DNA from: Mycolicibacterium sp. TY81
GTDB taxonomy: Bacteria > Actinomycetota > Actinomycetes > Mycobacteriales > Mycobacteriaceae
Direction: 5' to 3'
DNA length: 64,000 bases
NCBI RefSeq assembly: GCF_018326285.1
Contig: NZ_AP023362.1
Span: forward strand, 682,001-746,000
In this document: positions 29,705 to 38,284 of the stretch, piece after piece
Numbering within the stretch: position 1 is the first letter of the stretch
How the letters are laid out: every line of letters begins with the position of its first letter
Translations under genes and position numbers: made by a program
Notes under the pieces: generated by a model
Seen by the model: the letters and a program-made list of their open reading frames with translations, nothing else
What the model was told of the DNA's origin: nothing
Database searches by the model: none

Positions 29705-30571
29705 TCAGGCCGCGGTTGCGACTGGTGTGTGGAGCAGTTCGAACTCTATCGGGGTGAGCCTGCCGAGGGCGCGTTGGCGCCGGCGGCGGTGGTAGGTCCG
29801 CTCGATCCAGGACACGATCGCCAGCCGGAGTTCGGCTCGAGTTGACCAACGTCTGCGGTCCAGGACGTTGCGTTGCAGCAGGGCGAAGAACGACTCCATG
29901 GCCGCGTTGTCTCCGCAGGCGCCGACGCGGCCCATCGATCCGTGTAATTCGTTGTGCGACAGAGCATGGACGAACTTCCGCGATCGAAATTGGCTACCCC
30001 TGTCGGTGTGAACGATCGTCGCGGTCGGTGAGCGCAGTGCCACGGCGTGATCCAGCGCCGCGACGGCCAGCGAAGACTTCATTCGGGAGTCGATCGAGTA
30101 GCCGACAATCCGGTTGGAGTAGACGTCTTTAATGGCGCAGAGGTAGAGCTTGCCTTCATCGGTGCGGTGCTCGGTGATGTCGGCCAGCCAGACCTGGTTG
30201 GCAGCGCGGGCGCTGAACTGACGCTGCACGAGATCGTCGTGGACGGGCGGCCCGGATCGGCGGTTCAGTCCTCGCTTCTTGGCAAAGACCGACCAGATGC
30301 CCTCTTGCGAGCACAGGCGTGCGACACGGTTTTCGCCGGCGATGATCCCGCGCGCGGGCAACTCATCAGCGATGAACCGATACCCGAATGCGGGGTCATC
30401 GGCGTGGATGTCGCGGGCAACGTTGATCAGGTGTGCGTCGTCCCAATCCCGCTGTGACAGGGGTGCTTTGCGCCACTTGTAGAACGCCTGGGTGGAGAAT
30501 CCCAGAACCCGGCAGGTCACCGTGACGGGCACGCCGTCAGCGGCAAGGTCGAGGACCAGCGGGTACATCAT
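29705..30571 (-). CDS. IS3-family transposase OrfB (second type)
   Basis: 288 residues: WLADITEHRTDEGKLYLC, HTDRGSQFRSRKFVHAL and DNAAMESFFALLQRNVLDRR supply the DDE core. It overlaps OrfA by 4 bases. The frame is intact. Confidence 0.9.
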   Translation of the reverse strand: MMYPLVLDLAADGVPVTVTCRVLGFSTQAFYKWRKAPLSQRDWDDAHLINVARDIHADDPAFGYRFIADELPARGIIAGENRVARLCSQEGIWSVFAKKRGLNRRSGPPVHDDLVQRQFSARAANQVWLADITEHRTDEGKLYLCAIKDVYSNRIVGYSIDSRMKSSLAVAALDHAVALRSPTATIVHTDRGSQFRSRKFVHALSHNELHGSMGRVGACGDNAAMESFFALLQRNVLDRRRWSTRAELRLAIVSWIERTYHRRRRQRALGRLTPIEFELLHTPVATAA

Positions 30572-30864
30572 TTTGGGTTGGCGTCCCGGGACAGGTAGCC
30601 GACTGCGCGGCGCATCACCTCGGCCTCTTGCTCGAGCAGTTTGATCCGTTTGTGCGCTTCGCGCAGCTGCGCGGCCATGTCGTCAGCATCGGCCGCTGAG
30701 GCGGGCTGACCGCGGCCATCCTCGCGGTCGGCGATCTTGAGCCAGCGGTGCAGGCAGGCCTCCGAGATGCCGAAGTCCTTCGCGATCTGGCGCAGCGGCG
30801 CCTCGCCCTTGCGGGCCACGGCGATGACGTCGGCTCGGAACTCGGCAGGAAACGGTGTCGGCAC
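30568..30864 (-). CDS. IS3-family transposase OrfA (second type)
   Basis: 98 residues from ATG 30864 (MPTPFPAEFRADVIAVAR), with a helix-turn-helix (LRQIAKDFGISEACLHRWLK) and a leucine-rich C-terminal helix. It is intact and precedes OrfB in the usual arrangement. Confidence 0.9.
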   Translation of the reverse strand: MPTPFPAEFRADVIAVARKGEAPLRQIAKDFGISEACLHRWLKIADREDGRGQPASAADADDMAAQLREAHKRIKLLEQEAEVMRRAVGYLSRDANPK

Positions 30865-30934
30865 GAGGTTGATCCTTCCAGCAAGGACGAATCCTCACAG
30901 GTCAGGAGTCAACCAAACTGGGGGCAGTCCCCTA

Positions 30935-30947
30935 TTGCAGTATGCAA
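30935..30947. promoter_or_regulatory. Palindromic operator, site D (MarR promoter region)
   Basis: TTGCA-GTA-TGCAA, a perfect 13-bp palindrome with 5-bp arms, 3 bp beyond the IS3 end and about 190 bp before the MarR start. Read on the minus strand it continues the pattern CTACTGTTG-N6-GCAAT shared with sites at 39247, 41605, 44003 and 61640. TAGGAT (about 30961-30966) downstream could be a -10. This fits autoregulation. Confidence 0.6.
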
Positions 30948-31138
30948 CAGTAGTGCTATCTAGGATAATCGGCTCTCCGAATGGGCGGCGACGATAGTCC
31001 CCGGTCGCAGGTGCGGCTGCACAGGAGGCGATCGGCCCGAGTCAGCCGCTAGGCGGTCGGCGTGCGACGCGGTTGTGGTGTGGGTCTGGTCGGGTATCTG
31101 GCGCGGCGCAGACTAAAGTTGACTAGGAGGAGGTTCCG

Positions 31139-31615
31139 GTGAACGCGCAGACCAAGACAACATCCGCCCAATCGGTCGATGCCATTACCGATGCGTTGAT
31201 TACTGCGTCCCGGCTGTTGGTCAGCATCTCGGCGCGATCGATCGCCGAGGTGGATGACACGATCACCATTCCCCAGTTTCGGGTATTGGTGATTTTGTCC
31301 TCGCGCGGTACGACGAACTTGGCGACCCTGGCAGGGCTGCTTGACGTGCAGCCCTCAACGATCGGCCGGATGGCCGAACGGCTGGTCGCGGCCGGTCTGA
31401 TAGACCGTCGCCCGCATCCCAATTCGCGCCGTGAACTGGTGGTCGAGCTGACCGCGCGTGGCCGCAAGGTCGTGCGCACGGTCACCGCTCGCCGGCGGGC
31501 CGAAATCGTGCGGGTCGTGGAGGCGATGCCGGCGCGGCAGCGTGAAGGCATGGTCAGCGCACTCACCGCCTTCACCGAGGCCGGCGGAGAGCCTCCGGCT
31601 GAAATCGACTTCTAG
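31139..31615 (+). CDS. MarR-family transcriptional regulator
   Basis: 158 residues from GTG 31139, preceded by a strong AGGAGGAGG. The winged helix-turn-helix is clear: FRVLVILSSRGTTNLATLAG, LLDVQPSTIGRMAERLVAAG, then the wing LIDRRPHPNSRRELVVELTA. N- and C-terminal helices form the dimer interface. MarR proteins bind palindromes of the TTGC...GCAA kind, and such a palindrome lies in its own promoter and in four other promoters of this window. Its nearest downstream neighbour is ectABCD. MarR-type EctR regulators control ectoine genes in other bacteria, so it may regulate these too, although only a degenerate site lies between them. Confidence 0.85.
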   Translation: MNAQTKTTSAQSVDAITDALITASRLLVSISARSIAEVDDTITIPQFRVLVILSSRGTTNLATLAGLLDVQPSTIGRMAERLVAAGLIDRRPHPNSRRELVVELTARGRKVVRTVTARRRAEIVRVVEAMPARQREGMVSALTAFTEAGGEPPAEIDF

Positions 31616-32436
31616 CACACCGGTTGTTCGGGGCCACGAATCCTGCACCGGCCCACAGTCGGCGTTCTACGCGCTTCATCTGACGGTGCACGCGACTTGA
31701 CTCCACGGCCCTGGCGTGTTGGCTGTGGCGCGGCTTTCCCGGGCCGCGGGCGGACCGACCGGCCCTCGGGGCTGGCTCGGTGGTGGGGTGGCCCGCCCGC
31801 GGCGGTCCGTGGACATACCGGTTCGCTGCAGCGTTGGCAGCAACGTCACCGCTGATGTAGTTCGACGAGCTGTAGCAGTTGGCCGCACCGACGGCCTCAT
31901 CGCGGCTTTGGAGCCTGTGCCACAGTAGCATAGTGCCACAGTAGTAATGCGCGTGTTTTCCTTGGTAGCGGCTCAGCGAGGCGTGTATGCAGCGTCTTGG
32001 GTTGTCCGACTTATCAATTCGTCGCCGGTTCTAACGGCCCAGATTCGAAGCCCGAGCGCCAATCTCGGCTCTCGTGGGGGAATGCCTGCGAAGAACTCCG
32101 ATGGCGGGGCCCGCGCCGAGGGTGTTCGTCTCATGGTCTCGTGGGCGATCGATGTTAGTGGGGCTCAATGGACACGTATCGAACAGCCGCCACGAAAATC
32201 GCTGCAGCCCTCCAGAACTCGACCTCTATAACAGTTCGATAACGGTGGCGTCGCCGTTGTGTGCGATGACCCGAGGGTGAAACCGCTGATCAGGCAGGCA
32301 TTTAACAGAAGGCGGAGCGCAACGGCATTGCAATTGGCGTCCTTGATTGAGCGGTCGCTGTGTGTCTACTGTCAGCAAACCCGATGATTTGAACTGACGA
32401 TGATCGATGACCGTTCGGTGGTGACCTTTCTCTGTG
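31616..32436. other. 820-bp region without supported genes, upstream of ectA
   Basis: Short open frames on both strands here lack ribosome sites and recognisable domains. The one structured element is 31916-31948, where GTGCCACAGTAG occurs twice in succession. The segment 31926-31938 (TAGCA-TAG-TGCCA) is a degenerate form of the palindrome found in the MarR promoter. The ectA promoter must lie in the last few hundred bases, but no confident -10/-35 pair can be picked. Confidence 0.4.
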
Positions 32437-32979
32437 ATGCCCGATGCCAACTGTGCCGTCCCGCGCACCGAAACTGCCTTGCTACGCGCCCCTTGTAGCA
32501 CGGACGCGATCGCAATCCGAAGGCTCGCCGCCGCCACCGGCGTGCTCGATGTGAACTCCACCTATGCGTACCTGCTGCTGGCCACTGATTTCGCGGCCAG
32601 CTCCATCGTCGCGGAAAAAGCTGGCGAAATCTGTGGATTCATCACCGGCTACCACCCACCGCCGCGGCCGGACGTCTTGTTCGTCTGGCAGGTCGCGGTG
32701 GCGCCGCACGCGCAAGGCCAGGGGCTGGCCGGTGTCATGCTCGACGGGCTGGTGCATCGCATTCGAACCGAACGACGGGGCCATCCGGTCACAGTGGAGG
32801 CGACGGTAGCGCCCGGCAATACCGCCTCTCGTAAGTTCTTCGGAGCGTTCGCACGCCGCCATGGCGTGCCAACAGTCGAGTTTTCACATTTTGGCGCCGA
32901 GCTACTCGACGCCGACGGCGGCCACGAAGACGAGCCGATGCTGCGGATCGGCCCACTCGTGGCACCACTGCCAAGCTGA
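32437..32979 (+). CDS. ectA: L-2,4-diaminobutyrate N-acetyltransferase
   Basis: About 180 residues, GNAT fold. It acetylates L-2,4-diaminobutyrate with acetyl-CoA, the second reaction of ectoine synthesis. FVWQVAVAPHAQGQGLAGVML is the acetyl-CoA-binding motif A (Q-x-x-G-x-G/A), followed by VEATVAPGNTASRKFFGAFA, typical of EctA. The start is ATG 32437, with an adjacent in-frame GTG at 32434; no strong ribosome site is seen. It is first in ectABCD, 75 bp upstream of ectB. Confidence 0.93.
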   Translation: MPDANCAVPRTETALLRAPCSTDAIAIRRLAAATGVLDVNSTYAYLLLATDFAASSIVAEKAGEICGFITGYHPPPRPDVLFVWQVAVAPHAQGQGLAGVMLDGLVHRIRTERRGHPVTVEATVAPGNTASRKFFGAFARRHGVPTVEFSHFGAELLDADGGHEDEPMLRIGPLVAPLPS

Positions 32980-33054
32980 CGCGCGATACCCCGGGACAGT
33001 GCCAAATGCACTGTCCCACTTATGTTTCTGTTTGTCTATTGAAAGGATTCAACC

Positions 33055-34341
33055 GTGCTTCTCGCCGACGCCGCACACCTGACCGAGAGCGGCCTGCCAG
33101 ATGTCTTCGATGCGGTGGAATCGGAGGTTCGCAGCTATTGCCGCGCCTGGCCCACCGTCATGGAGAGCGCCAGCGGCTCCTGGATCACCGACAACGACGG
33201 GCGGCGTTATCTCGATTTCTTCGCGGGCGCAGGTGCTTTGAACTACGGCCACAACAACCCAGTACTCAAGCAGGCGCTACTCGAGTACCTCGGATCAGAC
33301 GGGATCGTGCATTCGCTGGACATGGCGACATCGGCCAAACAACGCTTTCTGGAGACTTTCCAGCAGTTGATCTTGCGGCCGCGGGGCCTCGATTTCAAGG
33401 TGCAGTTCCCAGGTCCGACCGGCACCAACGCGGTCGAGTCGGCGCTCAAGCTCGCGCGGAAGGTCACCGGACGCGAATCGATCATCAGCTTTACCAATGC
33501 ATTTCACGGCATGACCCTCGGCTCGCTGTCAGTTACCGGAAACTCCATGAAGCGTGCCGGCGCCGGCGTGCCACTGGTACATGCAACCCCGATGCCTTAC
33601 GACAACTACTTCGGCGGAGTCACCGAAGACTTCCACTGGTTCGAGCGCGTCCTCGACGATTCCGGCAGCGGCCTGAACCGGCCGGCCGCGGTGATCGTGG
33701 AAACCGTCCAGGGCGAAGGCGGTTTGAATATCGCCCGCGCCGAGTGGCTACACGCGCTGGCCCAATTGTGCCGCACCCGCGACATCCTGATCATCGTCGA
33801 CGACGTGCAGATGGGCTGCGGTCGCACCGGCCCCTTCTTCAGCTTCGAAGCCGCCGGAATCGTGCCGGACATCGTGACCTTGTCGAAGTCGATCAGCGGA
33901 TACGGGCTGCCGATGGCGCTCACCCTATTCCGGCGCGAGCTCGACGTCTGGGCGCCCGGCGAACACAACGGCACCTTCCGGGGCCACAATCCGGCATTCG
34001 TCACGGCCACCAAGGCTCTCGAAACATACTGGAGAGAAACGCAATTCAGTGCCGAGACCGAGGTGAAGGGTGAGTTGATCAGATCGCGACTCGAGGACAT
34101 CGCGGCACGCCACGATGGCATCGCGGCACGCGGCCGTGGCATGGCGCAGGGGCTCAGATTCGCCGATGCCGCACGTGCCGGTGATGTTTGCCGTCAAGCG
34201 TTCGAGCGGGGAGCGTTGATGGAGACCAGCGGGCCGTCCGACGAAGTCGTCAAACTGCTTCCGCCGCTGACCACGTCAGCCGACGATCTGCTGGCCGGCC
34301 TGGACATCCTGGCCGAATCGGTCGCCGCGACCCGACCCTGA
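33055..34341 (+). CDS. ectB: Diaminobutyrate-2-oxoglutarate aminotransferase
   Basis: 428 residues, class-III PLP aminotransferase converting L-aspartate semialdehyde to L-2,4-diaminobutyrate with glutamate as donor. FPGPTGTNAVESALKLARK binds the cofactor phosphate, ILIIVDDVQMGCGRTGPFF holds the PLP-ring Asp, and TLSKSISGYGLPMAL the Schiff-base Lys. GTG start with AAAGG upstream. The sequence and its place between ectA and ectC fix the assignment. Confidence 0.95.
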   Translation: MLLADAAHLTESGLPDVFDAVESEVRSYCRAWPTVMESASGSWITDNDGRRYLDFFAGAGALNYGHNNPVLKQALLEYLGSDGIVHSLDMATSAKQRFLETFQQLILRPRGLDFKVQFPGPTGTNAVESALKLARKVTGRESIISFTNAFHGMTLGSLSVTGNSMKRAGAGVPLVHATPMPYDNYFGGVTEDFHWFERVLDDSGSGLNRPAAVIVETVQGEGGLNIARAEWLHALAQLCRTRDILIIVDDVQMGCGRTGPFFSFEAAGIVPDIVTLSKSISGYGLPMALTLFRRELDVWAPGEHNGTFRGHNPAFVTATKALETYWRETQFSAETEVKGELIRSRLEDIAARHDGIAARGRGMAQGLRFADAARAGDVCRQAFERGALMETSGPSDEVVKLLPPLTTSADDLLAGLDILAESVAATRP

Positions 34342-34381
34342 TCCGACTACCGCCAACCTAGACGGAAAGAATGCCTCACCC

Positions 34382-34774
34382 ATGATTGTCCGCACCACCG
34401 CAGAGATCACCGGAACCGACCGCGACGTGGCCGCCGGAACCTGGCGATCCAAACGCATCATCCTCGCCGACGACGGGGTCGGATTCTCGTTCCACGAGAC
34501 CACGATCGACGCGAACACGGTCAGCGAGTTCCACTACCGGCACCACGTCGAGGCGGTGTGGATCACCGAAGGTGCCGGCGCACTGACCAACCTCGAAACC
34601 GGCGAGCGCCATCCACTCGGACCAGGCACCATGTACCTCCTCAACGGCCACGAACGACACCAGATCCGGTGCGACGAGCAGCTGCGGATGCTCTGCGTGT
34701 TCAACCCCCCTGTCACCGGGCGAGAAGTACACGACGCCACTGGCGCCTACCCACCCCCGCAGTCGGTCGCGTGA
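34382..34774 (+). CDS. ectC: L-ectoine synthase
   Basis: 130 residues, cupin-fold dehydratase that cyclises N-gamma-acetyl-diaminobutyrate to ectoine. Recognisable EctC segments are MIVRTTAEITGTDRDV, WRSKRIILADDGVGFSFHET, EFHYRHHVEAVWITEGAG and GTMYLLNGHERH, which contain the cupin metal-binding residues. The stop overlaps the ectD GTG by 4 bases, implying translational coupling. Confidence 0.95.
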   Translation: MIVRTTAEITGTDRDVAAGTWRSKRIILADDGVGFSFHETTIDANTVSEFHYRHHVEAVWITEGAGALTNLETGERHPLGPGTMYLLNGHERHQIRCDEQLRMLCVFNPPVTGREVHDATGAYPPPQSVA

Positions 34775-35655
34775 GCGCGCCCGGCGCCGCAACCGCTGTA
34801 GTCGAGGACCGCTATCCGACTCGGCTCGACCACGCGGTCGAACCCATTCCCCGCAGCGAGCCTGTGGTCTGGGGCATGGAGACTGACGGCCCACTGCTGC
34901 CGCACGAACTCATGCGCTTCGACGAGGTCGGTTATCTCGTGCGCCCCGGCACTGTCGCCGATGACCTGATCGGACCGCTGCGGGGCGAAACCGACCGAAT
35001 CGCCATTGATCTCGAGCCGGGCGACCCACGGATCATTCGGGAACCACGCGGGTCCATCCGCTCGATCTTCGAACCACATCTGCTCAGCGAACTCGTCGCG
35101 CACGTGGTCGATCTGGACACGGTGCTGCCGGTGGCGCGCCAACTGCTCGGCGGCGATGTCTACATCCACCAGGCCCGTATCAATGTGATGCCCGGCTTCA
35201 CCGGCACCGGCTTCTACTGGCATTCGGACTTCGAGACCTGGCACGCGGAGGACGGCATGGCCGACATCCGCGCGGTGTCCTGCTCGATCGCCCTCACGCG
35301 CAACTATCCGTACAACGGATCACTGATGGTGATTCCCGGGTCGCACCACACGTTCTACCCCTGTGTGGGGGCAACCCCGGACAACCACCACGGCACCTCG
35401 CTGATAGCGCAGCAGGTTGGCACGCCCGATGAGACCACCCTCTCCAAGGCTGTCGATCACCACGGCATCGACCAGTTCACCGGCCCACCGGGGACGGCAC
35501 TGTGGTTCGACGCGAACCTGCTGCATGGTTCAGGATCGAACATCACGCCCCTGCCTCGGTCGAATGTTTTCCTGGTCTTCAATTCGGTCCACAACCGGCT
35601 CGGTGAACCATTCGCCGCACCGCGACCGCGGCCCCGATACTTGGCGGCGAGGTAG
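34771..35655 (+). CDS. ectD: Ectoine 5-hydroxylase
   Basis: 294 residues from GTG 34771, which overlaps the ectC stop; the longer upstream frame is a shadow of ectC. It is an Fe(II)/2-oxoglutarate dioxygenase making 5-hydroxyectoine. The EctD signature FYWHSDFETWHAEDGM supplies the H-x-D iron ligands, LLHGSGSN the distal His, and NVFLVFNSVHN the 2-oxoglutarate-binding end. The organism should therefore make both ectoine and hydroxyectoine as osmo- and thermoprotectants. Confidence 0.93.
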   Translation: MSAPGAATAVVEDRYPTRLDHAVEPIPRSEPVVWGMETDGPLLPHELMRFDEVGYLVRPGTVADDLIGPLRGETDRIAIDLEPGDPRIIREPRGSIRSIFEPHLLSELVAHVVDLDTVLPVARQLLGGDVYIHQARINVMPGFTGTGFYWHSDFETWHAEDGMADIRAVSCSIALTRNYPYNGSLMVIPGSHHTFYPCVGATPDNHHGTSLIAQQVGTPDETTLSKAVDHHGIDQFTGPPGTALWFDANLLHGSGSNITPLPRSNVFLVFNSVHNRLGEPFAAPRPRPRYLAAR

Positions 35656-35689
35656 GTGCCGCAAGGCGCAATGTGAGCGTGACGCCGTG

Positions 35690-35835
35690 CCGTTGAGGCG
35701 ACGCGGCTCGGTGAGCGTCTTCAGCGCCCCGGAGATGGCCCCCGCACTGGCGCCGCCGAGGGTGGCGGCCAGTTCGCCCATCGTGACGTCGGTCTGCTCG
35801 GTGAACAATAACGTCGCCAGCGCGCCGCCAAAGCC
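35690..35835 (-). pseudogene. MarR/GbsR-like regulator fragment
   Basis: The minus strand reads ALATLLFTEQTDVTMGELAA, then TLGGASAGAISGALKTLTE. This has the shape of a winged-HTH recognition region, in which 'GELAATLG...GAISGALKTLT' is a typical GbsR/MarR segment. No complete gene surrounds it: the frame decays on both sides. It may be a remnant of a regulator once convergent with ectD. The boundaries are approximate. Confidence 0.4.
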
Positions 35836-35958
35836 TTGTTCACCCGATACGTCATCGAAAGCCAGGCGTGCGTGCTCGCTGGTGAAAAGTTTTCGTCAGC
35901 AAGCTATTTCGTCAGCGGCTTGCGTTCGCCTTGTGTTTCGCGCTTCAGTGCGCCGTGG

Positions 35959-36117
35959 TCACCGGTGGCAGGTTTCGTAGCGATGAATGAGTGCCTGTTC
36001 GCCAGCCGTGGGCTGATAGACGGCCAGGTCGCGTCGGGTGCATCCGCCGATCGTGACCGCGACCGGGCCTCGCGAAACCCCGTAGCCGCCGATGTGGCCG
36101 GAAAGTTGGCTACCTGC
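35959..36117 (-). pseudogene. Putative lipoprotein gene, 3' piece cut off by the IS21 element
   Basis: Joining this piece to 38285 through the GCAGG/CCTGC duplication continues the frame as LYTAGSQLSGHIGGYGVSRG, then AVTIGGCTRRDLAVYQPTAG and a stop at 35959-35961. The rejoined gene is exactly 374 codons. The added segment contributes two Cys (GGCTRR and ETCHR). This is the C-terminal ~50 residues of the interrupted protein. Confidence 0.7.
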
Positions 36118-36180
36118 TGTCAACGACGGTCGAAAATTGACCCCGTAGCGTCGGTTGAATTTTGACCCCCTTGGTTGTGG

Positions 36181-36963
36181 TTACTTGCTGGTTCTGACCA
36201 GTTCTCGGCGTGTTTTGGTCCGGTAGGAGTCGCCGTTGATGGTGATGACTTCGGCGTGGTGGACCAGTCGGTCGATCAGGGCGGCGGCGACGATCTCGTC
36301 GGCGAAGACTTCGCCCCAGCGGCCGAACGGCATGTTCGAGGTGATCAGGATCGATCCCTGTTCGTAGCGGCTGGCGATCAGTTGGAAGAACAGGTTGGCG
36401 GTGTCCGAATCGAACGGCAGGTAGCCGATCTCGTCGATGATCAGCAGTCGGTAGCGGCGCAGCCGTTTGAGCTCTTGTGGCAGGCGGCCGCTGTTGTGGG
36501 CGTCGGTGAGCCGGGCCGCCCAGCCGGTCGCGGTATCAAAGAGCACCGGGTAGCTGCTCTGGGCGGCCTTGATGCCCAGAGCGATGCCCAGATGAGTTTT
36601 GCCGACCCCGGGTGGTCCGAGCAGAATCACGTTGTCGCCCTTGGCGATCCATGTGCTTGTCGCCAAGTGTGCGATCACATCCCGCGGCAATGACGGTACA
36701 TGGTCAAAGGTGAAGTCTTCCAACGTTTTTGTCGCCGGGAACCGGGCACCGGCAATACGTAATGCGGTGCCGTTGGCTTCGCGTTCGTTGACTTGGCGCT
36801 CCAGGACCGCGGCCAAATATTGTTCGTGGCTCCACGTTTCGGCGCGAGCCCGCTCAGCCAGCTCAGCCCACATCCGCCGGATCGTCGGGGTTTTCAACAC
36901 CCGGGCCAGATACTCGATCTGTTTACCAATCTCGCTGTGGCCGTGCATGTTTGGGTCGTTCAT
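36181..36963 (-). CDS. istB: IS21-family helper ATPase IstB
   Basis: 260 residues, a DnaC-like AAA+ ATPase that activates IstA-DNA complexes and helps choose targets. GPPGVGKTHLGIALG is Walker A, YRLLIIDEIGYLPFD Walker B, and ILITSNMPFGRWGE sensor 1. Its start overlaps the istA stop by 4 bases. Confidence 0.95.
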   Translation of the reverse strand: MNDPNMHGHSEIGKQIEYLARVLKTPTIRRMWAELAERARAETWSHEQYLAAVLERQVNEREANGTALRIAGARFPATKTLEDFTFDHVPSLPRDVIAHLATSTWIAKGDNVILLGPPGVGKTHLGIALGIKAAQSSYPVLFDTATGWAARLTDAHNSGRLPQELKRLRRYRLLIIDEIGYLPFDSDTANLFFQLIASRYEQGSILITSNMPFGRWGEVFADEIVAAALIDRLVHHAEVITINGDSYRTKTRRELVRTSK

Positions 36964-38240
36964 GATGGTTCTCCCAGGACGGTGAAATCAACGCCGAACA
37001 GGTCGTCGTAATCGGGCAGGGAACGGATCGGCACCAGGTGCCCGTCACGGTGGGTGCGCACCCGACCGCTATCGCCGGTGGTGCGTTGTTGGTGGTAGTG
37101 GCGGCGCAGCAGCGCGGCGGCGGCCACGTGCTGCGGGTCGGTGAGCGTCATGTGCCGGGCCCAGCACCGCTGATGGGTGGCGACTACCTGCCCTTCGCAG
37201 GTGACGATCACGCGATCGAGGGTGGCGGTGATATCAACAAGCCGACCGATGACCGCCGGATGCACCGAGTAGTCGTTACCGGCGACCCGCACGTAGTAGT
37301 CCCGCGCCAGGCGCACCCGATGGCAGATGCCGGTCGCCGGGGGTACCGGCGGCAGCAGTGTCATCCCGGCCAGGTCCTCGGCCAGCAGATCGATCGGACG
37401 GGCCCGGATCGAACGCACCCGAGTGGTGTTGGCGTGCTCGGTCAGCCACGCCTCGAACTGGGTGTTGAAATCGGCCGGCGAACCGAACACCCTGCCTGGC
37501 AGGAACGAGGTCTCAAAGAACCTGTTGTTGCGTTCAACCATGCCCTTGTACTCAGGGTCCGCCGGTGGAGCCAGCTCCAGGCGGGTGCCCAACGTCCCAA
37601 CAAACGACGTGGCCACCACCGTGGGCCGGCCCGTGCCGCCGATCGCAGACTCGCGGTCCCACACCAGTTTGGCGGTCACCGCGCCGATCCGGCTCAGCAG
37701 CTGCCACATCCCGGCCAGAATGTCGCCGCCCTGGCGCGAGGGGATCATCAACCCGGCCCGGAACCTCGAATACGCCAACGTCATCACCAACACCGGCAAG
37801 ATCGCTAACTGGTTGTGGCCCAACGGGATACGGTAGTCGGGGAACCACAGGTCCCACTGCGAACAGGCCCCCGGCTCGTAGATCACTCGATCAGCCGGAT
37901 CGAGGCCGCGGTACTCCGGGCGGATCACCCGCACCCGGTCTTTGAGCACCGTGATCGACCTGGTCCACCCGATCCGCTGTGCGATCACCGTCGCTGGCAT
38001 CCGCGGATGGTCCTTGAGCAACGCCCGGATCTGCGGTTCGAACGCATCCACTGCCGAACCCCGCGGTGCCCGCGAGTACTGCGGCGGCGCATCGGCCGCC
38101 AACGCCGACCGCACCGTATTACGGGCCACACCGAGCTGACGCGCGATCTCCTTAATCGGCACCTGCTCCGTGCGATGCAAACGGCGGATCTCCGCCCACT
38201 GCTCCACTGAAATCACCCTCCTATCAATGACGGGGGTCAA
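36960..38240 (-). CDS. istA: IS21-family transposase IstA
   Basis: 426 residues: a helix-turn-helix (IKEIARQLGVARNTVRSAL) followed by an rve integrase core with QWDLWFPD, LVWDRESAIGG and YKGMVERNNRFFETSF supplying the D, D and E residues, and a C-terminal beta-barrel region. The gene is intact. The start could be up to 8 codons further in (VISVEQWAE). Confidence 0.95.
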   Translation of the reverse strand: MTPVIDRRVISVEQWAEIRRLHRTEQVPIKEIARQLGVARNTVRSALAADAPPQYSRAPRGSAVDAFEPQIRALLKDHPRMPATVIAQRIGWTRSITVLKDRVRVIRPEYRGLDPADRVIYEPGACSQWDLWFPDYRIPLGHNQLAILPVLVMTLAYSRFRAGLMIPSRQGGDILAGMWQLLSRIGAVTAKLVWDRESAIGGTGRPTVVATSFVGTLGTRLELAPPADPEYKGMVERNNRFFETSFLPGRVFGSPADFNTQFEAWLTEHANTTRVRSIRARPIDLLAEDLAGMTLLPPVPPATGICHRVRLARDYYVRVAGNDYSVHPAVIGRLVDITATLDRVIVTCEGQVVATHQRCWARHMTLTDPQHVAAAALLRRHYHQQRTTGDSGRVRTHRDGHLVPIRSLPDYDDLFGVDFTVLGEPS

Positions 38241-38284
38241 AATTCACCCGTCGACAGGGGGTCAGTTTTCAGGCGTCGTCAACA

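Larger units (their letters stand above)
29665..30931 (-). mobile_element. IS3-family element (second type)
   Basis: About 1267 bp with ends GGGACTGCCCCGGGTTCAG and (reverse complement) GGGACTGCCCCCAGTTTGG, imperfect inverted repeats. The flanking triplets (cga and cta) do not match, which suggests a deletion or rearrangement after insertion. The protein sequences are related to, but clearly distinct from, copies A and B. Confidence 0.85.
36118..38284 (-). mobile_element. IS21-family insertion sequence
   Basis: 2167 bp, ends TGTCAACGACGGTCGAAAAT and (reverse complement) TGTTGACGACGCCTGAAAAC, with further subterminal repeats (TGAATTTTGACCCCC on both sides) as usual for IS21. It is flanked by the 5-bp duplication CCTGC (36113-36117 and 38285-38289). 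istA and istB are intact. Confidence 0.92.
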
